From: Chrysemys picta bellii
Taxonomy: Eukaryota; Chordata; Testudines; Emydidae
DNA length: 64,000 nt
Assembly: GCF_011386835.1 (NCBI RefSeq)
Contig: NC_088804.1
Coordinates: 39,109,549 to 39,173,548, forward strand
Reading direction: 5' to 3'
Part shown: positions 27,496 to 64,000 of the stretch, one piece after another
How the letters are laid out: each line of letters opens with the position of its first letter
How positions within the stretch are numbered: position 1 is the stretch's first letter
The notes under the pieces: generated by a model
Database searches by the model: none
What the model was told of the DNA's origin: nothing
What the model saw: only the letters and a program-made list of their open reading frames with translations
Position numbers and translations under genes: made by a program

Positions 27496-27834
27496 AAAAC
27501 AGGGCGGGCTGTGCCCATCACTGTGACATCTGAGCAACCTCCAGAGGGGCGTTAAGCACGCTGCCTATCTCCTGCCATTCATTGCATTAGCCTGCTGTGC
27601 TGAGTTGTGTGTGTGTGTCTGTCTATAATGGGGAGTCCCCTTTCTACACTTGCTGGACAGGTGTTTGTTTTCACCTGCTTTGTTAGTTGTGGCCAAACAG
27701 CCTTTTCATCATGTGGGAGCCAGACTCAGCCAGCTGAGGGGTTTATGCGTCTTATGAAACCTGTTACCCCAGGCACAGCGCTTTGCTGAGCAACTGGAAG
27801 CAGGAATTCTAACCGGGGTGCCGCTCCGCTTTAT

Positions 27835-28570
27835 GGAGTACATCAGAATGGCCACGCTGGGTCAGACCAACAGTCCATCGAACCCAGTATCCTGTCTTGT
27901 GACCGTGGCCAGTGCTAGGTGCTTCAGGGGGACTGAACAGAACAGGACAATTATCGCGTGAGCCATCCCCATCACCCAGTCCCAGCTCCTGGCAGTCAGA
28001 GGTTTAGGGACACCTGGAGCATGGGGTTGTGTCCCCGATGATCTTGGCTAACAGCCATCGATGGACCTGTCCTCCATCAACTTATCTAGTTTGTTTGTTT
28101 TTTAACCCAGCCTTCATAACATCCCATGGCAACAAGCATGGGCAGCGCATGAACCCCCGCCCCCGGGTGGGGAGCTAGTCCTCCAGCCCCACCGCTTCTG
28201 TCCAAAGCCCTGCCCCGACCCCGCCCCTTCTCCCCTCCTTGCCCACCAGAGCCCCAAGAGGCCCACACACAGCCAGAGGAGCACCGGCCCACCTGCCCAC
28301 CCCAGCCGCTCGCAAGCCCTAGGCCACTGGCGTCGGGTGGTGAGGGGGAGCGAGGGCGTGGTCTCAAGGGGGAGCATGGGCGGGGCCTCACCTAGGTTAG
28401 GGGAGGCTTAGCCTTCCCTGGCCTATTATATCCATCGCCCATGGCAACAAGTTCCACAGGTTGCTATGCATTGAGTGAAGATGTACTTCCTTAGGTTTGT
28501 TTTAAAATGTTGCCAATCTCCCTGGAAGCGGACAGGGGACATGGGGCTACACACCAGCCCATTTATTTAC
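27835..28570 (-). repeat. CR1 LINE fragment interrupted by MITE
   Basis: Contains the common turtle CR1 word set GGCCACGCTGGGTCAGACCAA, CCATCGATGGACCTGTCCTCC and CATGGCAACAAGTTCCACAGG. The 28137-28443 MITE sits in the last of these. Confidence 0.7.
28137..28443. mobile_element. MITE with CATGGGC termini, copy 2
   Basis: Starts CATGGGCAGCG and ends ATCGCCCATG, with exact 8-bp duplication GCAACAAG (28129-28136, 28444-28451) in a CR1 target. GC-rich interior. Related by its ends to 53310-53710 and 25531-26068. Confidence 0.8.
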
Positions 28571-28604
28571 TGAATGTTATTTGCTTGTTTAGACCACATT
28601 AGCA

Positions 28605-28775
28605 ATAGAAAGCACCAGAATGGGATTGAGGAGACCTGGGCTTGATCCCCAGCTCTGCCACTGACTCACTGGATGGCCTTGAGCACATCACCACTCCTAT
28701 CTGTCTCCATTTCCCCATGTGTAAAATGGAAGGCACCTAGGCTCCCTATACAATGCATGGGGCGAGATGGGTGCT
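28605..28775 (+). repeat. MIR-type SINE, forward
   Basis: GGGATTGAGGAGACCTGGGCTTGATCCCCAGCTCTGCCACTGACTCAC and CCATTTCCCCATGTGTAAAATGG. Confidence 0.75.
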
Positions 28776-28901
28776 TAAGATCAGGATCCACCATATTTAC
28801 ATCTTGGGAGTTTCTGAGGAGCTTTCACATGCTTGGCTGCAAGGTGACAGACGTGCACGGCCCTGGAGCATGGTGCTGTAATTAATGGGTTCTCCCTAGA
28901 A

Positions 28902-31611
28902 CAGTGGTTCCCAAACATTAACAGCCCGCGAACCCCTTTCACTAAATTGTGACATCTCGTGAACCCCCTCCTAAAAATGAATATTTCCAGGGATTTAAGT
29001 TTACATTTCCTCAGTGTGATGGATTCGCTTGCTTTGCTCTGCATAGCTCTTGGAAGTCTGGAACCACTGGAGAAAGATAAAGTCTCAGGTCTGGTTCGGC
29101 ATCAAGTCTGTTTCTGTATTTGGTTTTCAGATGTGCATACGAGGAAAATGCTTTCTTGCATAAGTATGTTGTTGAAAATGGTAACAAAACTGCAGCAGCT
29201 TTTTCTGCCAGAAAGGGGTACTCGTTTCTTAAACTCAGCCAAAAGTTGATCAATGATAGATTTCTGAAACTCCTTTTCAGTTCGTAATCACAGGAGATCT
29301 CAATCAATTTATCTTTTTCCTTGGTGTTTAATATCTGTGTTGAGAAAGTGGTATCATCAAAAGGGTTGCGAATTCAGTCATTATCGCCTGACATAGCTGG
29401 AAAGTAATCCCTGAAAGTTGTACAAAGTGCTTTTAGGTGTGCAATTATATTGGTTTTAGTGCACTGATCCCACTGAAGTTTATGTTCTGCCAGGAAGTCA
29501 TGAAGATTACTGAAACACTCAGTTTGATTGTTTTCCAAACAACTTCCCCAGAACTGCAACTTCTTTATCAGGGATTCAACTCGCTCTTGCACATTGAAAA
29601 CTGTTATATTGAGGCCTTGAAGAGATAAATTTAGGTCATTAATTCTTGAGAAAATATCTGCTAAATAAGCTAGGCTCTGGAGCCAGACATTATTTTCCAT
29701 ACAGCTGGCAAGGTGGAAAGGGTGGCTGTTGAAAAAAAACTAGGATTTCCGTTCTAACCTCAAACAAGCGCACAAGGATTTTACCCCTTGAGAGCCATCT
29801 AACTTCAGTATGGGCCAACACACAGTCATGTATACTATCCATTTCTTCACAAAGTATGTGAAATATTCTGGAGTTTGTTGGCCATGATTTTATGAAATTC
29901 ACCATTTTCACTGCATTGTCCAGCACTTCCTTCAGTCCCTCTGGCATGCATTTTGTTGCAAGGGCTTGTCTATGGATGCTGCAATGAGTCCAAGAGACTT
30001 TTGATGCAAGCTTTTTTGTTCGAGCTACAAATCCAGTATACTTCCCCCTCATTGGTGTGGCCCCATCAGTGCAAATGCCGAGGCAACGAGACCAATCTAT
30101 TTCCTTTTCTTGAAAATATGCATTAGTCAGATTGAAGGTATCTTCTCCAGTTGTACGTTCTTCCAATGGTCGGCAAAACAACAAGTCTTCTTCAACCATA
30201 CCTTCATTCACATAACATACAAACAGTAGAAAAATAGCTAGATTAGCTACATCCGTTGATTCATCCAACTGTATAGCATAATATGGACTATTTTTCACTC
30301 TATGTACAATTGTGGTCTCTACATTTGACCTGTCATTAATTCTTCGTGACAACGTATTATTGGACAAAGGTACCATGTCAATCCTTTTTGCAGCCTTTTC
30401 TCCGAGCATGCAATGAACTATGTCTTTTATACATGGACCAATCAAGCTCTCTGCTATGGTATGGGCTTCTGATGCTTTTGCTACTCGGTAGCTCACGTGG
30501 TATGACGCTTTAAGTGCATTTTCATGATCAGTACTTGCTTTGGATATAAAACTGGTAATGTCACTTTTCCTCTCAGCTAATTTTCGCTTGAAAAAATCAA
30601 CAGGCTTGTCGAGTTGTGCAGGATGCCAAGTTTCTAAATGGCGCCGAAGTAGAGAAGGTTTGAGGCTGCTGTTTGCTAGAACATCACCACAAATCACACA
30701 CAGTGGTTTTGGATGTTCTTGATCACCAATGCATGTAAAGCCATATTTTATATAATCATTGTCCTATTTTTTTTTCTTTGTAAGTGACTTTCCAGGACTA
30801 TCATGATCATTAGAGTAGATTTTCCACAGTGTGGACTTGAGGAAACACTAGCTTATTCCAGCGTCTTTACACTTTCCTTTTTCAGCCACTTATCCATTGA
30901 ACTGGTGTACAAAAGTTCTAATAAAAATAACTGAGAGACAGACTGCTAACAACCAACAAACTAGAAACTGAGAAGATTCACTCACTGAAGCAAATCAGCA
31001 CTCCAGAGAGAAGGACAATTACTGAGACACCTTAACACTCCCATACTGGCTACAACCTGCTTCTGGCTGGTTTGGCTCGCAAACAGCTTTTCTTCCGCCG
31101 AGAAAGGTGCCCTGGGAGGGACAAATTAGCTTGGACCACCCCCCACGTTCAGCGTGGCCCCCTGCTGACTGCCCTGGATACAAACTTCCCCTGCCTGACA
31201 AGGACAGGGATCCGAGCTGCCACCTGCACCCCGCATGGAGTGCTGGGGTTCGGGGCTGCTGGCTCCCCCGCTGACAGGGGAGGGCTGGGGCTGCCGGCTC
31301 AAACTGCCCAGCCCCGCTCTCCCCGAGGCTCGGGCTGCTGGCTCCACCGCTGACGGGGAGGGCTGGGGCTGCCGGCTCAAACTGCCCGCTCTCCCCAAGG
31401 CTCGGGCTGCCGGTTCCCTGGCTGACAAGGGAGGGCTCGGGCTGCCTGCTCAAACTGCCCGGCCCTGCTCTCCCTGGGGCTCGGGCTGTCTGCCCTGCAA
31501 CTGGGTCCCAGCAGAGTCCTCTGGCCGCCATTAATGAAATTTTTCTTGCGAACCCCCTGAAACGTTCTGCGAACCCCCAGGGGTTTGTGAGCCCCACTTT
31601 GGGAACCACTG
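28902..31611 (-). mobile_element. hAT transposon, ZBED5/Buster-like, 2.7 kb with exact TSD
   Basis: Terminal inverted repeats CAGTGGTTCCCAAA (28902) and TTTGGGAACCACTG (ending 31611). The 8-bp duplication CCCTAGAA is exact on both sides (28894-28901, 31612-31619). The transposase reads on the minus strand. A GC-rich block with tandem copies of a unit of about 70-75 bp (GGCTCGGGCTGC / GCCGGCTCAAACTGCCC) occupies about 31230-31510, upstream of the coding region. Confidence 0.95.
29011..30757 (-). pseudogene. hAT transposase (ZBED5-like), one frameshift and one stop
   Basis: It starts with a BED-type zinc finger (CVICG...LRRHLETWH). The catalytic part follows with IQLDESTDVA, CTDGATPMRG, HCSIHRQALA and TEVRWLSRGK, then the C-terminal dimerisation region (LRNEYPFLAEKAAAVLLPFS). 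The frame changes at an A-run (29732-29739 on plus, T8 in the coding sense), and one TGA follows near 29371. The remainder is open. Inactive as it stands, but only lightly damaged. Confidence 0.88.
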
Positions 31612-31736
31612 CCCTAGAATGACTGTTGGAAGGAATAAAGCAACGTTGAGAGGAAAATGTTGGGGTCATATTATGAAATCAAGTGATTTGAATGAGGTGA
31701 GCAGACTGCTGATGGTTTACTCCTTCAGGAGCATAG

Positions 31737-32041
31737 GGTCGTTTACACAGGGCCATCCAGGAAAGTTAATCCGAATTAACTAAAGAGGTGAATTTTAAGT
31801 GAATTAGTTATACCTCACTAAACCCCTGTATGAACACCCTCATTCAGAATTAGCGTGGCCTTAATGTGGTGTAGCTGAATTCACTGCCACAGTGAATTAA
31901 ATTAAACTGCATTAAGGCCACTTTAAATCTGAACAGAATCCACAAAGGGATTTAATGCAGTTTAACTAATCCACTTCAGATTCACCCCTTTAGTTAATTT
32001 GGATTAATTTTCTTGGATGTCCCTGTGTAGACAAGCCCTTA
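31737..32041. mobile_element. Palindromic DNA element, AGGGTCGTTTACACAGGG
   Basis: Ends AGGGTCGTTTACACAGGG and CCCTGTGTAGACAAGCCCT. The interior halves are inverted (TTAATCCGAATTAACTAAAG / CTTTAGTTAATTTGGATTAA). Typical foldback MITE. Confidence 0.65.
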
Positions 32042-32044
32042 GTA

Positions 32045-33640
32045 AGAGCTCTAATGTGGAGACCTGCTGAGCTTTTACTCTGTTGATGTGACCTTCACAA
32101 ACTGGGGACTGTCTCATTCTGTACCCATGAAATGGTGGTGCTGTTTTGAGACCATCAGTGAGGTTGTTGGTTTTTGTATTTTTTATTAAATGTAGTCATT
32201 GATTCAGAGGAATTTACAACAGGCTTAAACCCAACATGTGGTTGTTTTAAAAAATAAATGTTCCCAGCAGCAAACACAATAAATCTTCATATATTCAAAC
32301 CAAAACAGAGTGAAACAAGCACGAATCCTTTGCAGGAGGCTGTTTGCTATAGCCGTGGGAGTCACTGCCAATTTCAGCACTTGGTTGCTCTTCCAGTTCT
32401 CCTTATCCTATAAACAGACAACGCTTGCATCACACACAGCCCATGTTGCTCTGGGATGGGCTGTTTCCTTCAGAAGTTTGGCTCCGGTGTAGGAAAGTGT
32501 CCCTAGTCAGGAAAACACCTAAGCCTGTGCTTAATTTTAAGTGTGCCAGACTGTGTCCTTCCAAACTTGGGCCTGTTGCTGGGTTGGCACTGGAATCCAC
32601 GCGGTCAGTGCAAAACCAGCTGGAACTCCTGCATGTTGGCTGTGAATCCCGAGGCTTGCTCCAACCCTGGATCAGAGCACGCGCTCCAGGTGGATCCCAA
32701 AGACAACCGCTGTGTGAAGTGAAATCAAAGCCCCGGCTTTAGCCTCAGTCCTGCCCTGGAGGAATACAGGCGGTGTAACATAGCTGCTCTGTCTAATGCA
32801 GTGGCCCCTCTTTGTTTAAAGAAACAGAGCTATGTAGACTACAAATGAAAGGAATAGAAAAGCCCAGGATGATGCTGGACACACATCTGCCTGTGATTTA
32901 CCTCCATTGGAGGTCAATAAATGATATTCTGCATAAGACTCGTGCCTATTGAAGGAAAGGACTGAGCTGGCGTTTGAACTGGGGCGGGGGAGAGAGGATG
33001 TGTGAGGTGGTCTGTCCTGCGGTATATCAGACCCCACTGAGCCCTGCTTGTAAATTACATTGGAGTTCCCCTGCAGATTGCATCCATTGCCTGAGCTAAG
33101 CAGAACCCACCAGAGAACCGTGCAGCTTGGATGCATTGAGGAGACAGCACATGGATTACCATTCCCCTGCTCCTTTCAGATGTTTTCTGCTTCCCATTAA
33201 GAAACAAACAAAACTGCTCCATAAAACCAGGGTCAGCGTCAGAGGGTGGCCTTTTGTCTCCCAATTAAAAATATACAAGCACCAAAAATCCCGTGGGTGT
33301 GGGTGTCTCATTCTGATGGCTAAATAATAAAGCAGGGTTTGTTCAGCAGAAAGGAATCCTTCGGCTGTGAAATCAAAATACGCCTGGGAAACAACTTAAA
33401 GTGAGAAATAATAACTGTAGGGCTGCATGTTTCCTGGGCTGGTAGGAAGCACAGAGCTTTAGCCATAGTAACTAGAGTGGAAAACTGCAGCGCTCTCTAG
33501 TCTCCCTTCACAGGCCAAGGATCAAGAAGGATCAAGGCTGCAAAGTCCTCGCTTCTCAAATTAGTTGTAGGGTCCCGGCATTCTTGCTTTGATGGTGGCA
33601 CTGGGAAGAGTGGGGTAAGTGGCCCCGGCTTCCTATTCAC
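32045..33640. other. Region downstream of the TMEM67-like stop codon
   Basis: Should contain the 3' UTR of the minus-strand gene (towards lower coordinates). No clear AATAAA on the minus strand near the stop. A TTTATT at about 32183 is a distant possibility. No repeats recognised. Confidence 0.35.
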
Positions 33641-33642
33641 CT

Positions 33643-63444
<29,802 letters not shown>

Positions 63445-64000
63445 CTGGAAAACAGAGGAGCATCAGCAGCTGCGGAAGGCGGGAGCTGGAGTGGCCAGGT
63501 TACCGCGTGGTCAGCTCTGGGAGCACCCAACGTTGTCTAAAAGCATCCAAAGTTGGAGCCTGACCCTGCTCAGGTCTTCACTGTGGTAGGCCACACATAC
63601 CCAGAGCAAGTATGGTGAGTCACTGGAGCTGTGGGGAACTCTGCCAATGATTTCACGCCACTCCGGCATGCAGCCTCCAGCTGGTAGAGTCAATACAGAC
63701 TGACCAGCATTAGCCAGAAGAGACGAAGGAGCCCTGGGCTGGGCTGGCTTCGTTTCCTCTGCGATTGGAGCTCCTGCACGAACGCATGGCAGGAACGCAT
63801 AGCCAGGGACGCAGACAGGCTTTCCATTGTGCATGTGTTTTTTAAAGCAGACAGGCTCAAGTCGCAACATTTGGATCTAGGTTTCAAAACACCCTCCCCG
63901 GGCCGACAGATCGGAGGTTTGGCCCATTACAGAGCTGTGGGCCAGCTGCAAAAGTCAGCTCCAAAGTTCTGGGGTGTTTGGCTCAGGGCCACCCTTAAAT
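63445..64000. other. Right edge, expected position of further N-terminal TMEM67-like exons
   Basis: No exon could be assigned. A minus-strand reading with several cysteines exists (63511-63870) but matches no meckelin block. Confidence 0.35.

Noticed and set aside
63511..63870. Minus-strand ORF with several cysteines, as N-terminal meckelin exon
   Set aside because: Cysteine spacing and residues match no meckelin block, and no suitable splice pair was found.

Overview
The window reads as nuclear DNA of a reptile, most likely a turtle (a crocodilian is the main alternative). It has split genes with consensus splice sites, many CR1 LINE fragments, MIR-type and tRNA-derived SINEs, a dense set of small hAT elements with 8-bp target duplications, and a Gypsy-type LTR element. 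There are no operons and no bacterial signals.

Layout. (1) 2334-6815, plus strand: three 3'-terminal coding exons of a FAM92/CIBAR BAR-domain gene, closest to CIBAR2 (FAM92B). They end in TAA, with an AATAAA at 7641. The 5' exons lie left of the window. (2) 7.7-33.6 kb: intergenic DNA filled by mobile elements. These include hAT MITEs, a 35-bp tandem array, a 9.1-kb Gypsy-type element at 15428-24544 on the minus strand, and a 2.7-kb hAT transposon of the ZBED5/Buster kind at 28902-31611. (3) 33643-63444, minus strand: 22 well-supported exons, plus one candidate, of a gene homologous to meckelin (TMEM67). It runs from the extracellular domain through all membrane segments to the stop codon. 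The most N-terminal exons lie right of, or unresolved near, the right edge. The two host genes are convergent (tail to tail).

The meckelin homologue keeps the family's exon phases and membrane core, but it differs from remembered human meckelin far more than a reptile orthologue should. I read it as an ancient paralogue, here called TMEM67-like. In human, CIBAR1 (FAM92A) lies next to TMEM67, so a CIBAR2/TMEM67-like pair looks like the second copy of the same ancestral ciliary gene pair. I know of no mammalian counterpart of this paralogue at the CIBAR2 locus.

The Gypsy element has almost identical LTRs, a 4-bp target duplication, a tRNA-Pro primer site, a PNMA-like gag ORF and a complete pol ORF. 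The two ORFs are joined by a G GGA AAC slippery heptamer in the correct phase, the same heptamer known from PEG10. It looks recently inserted.
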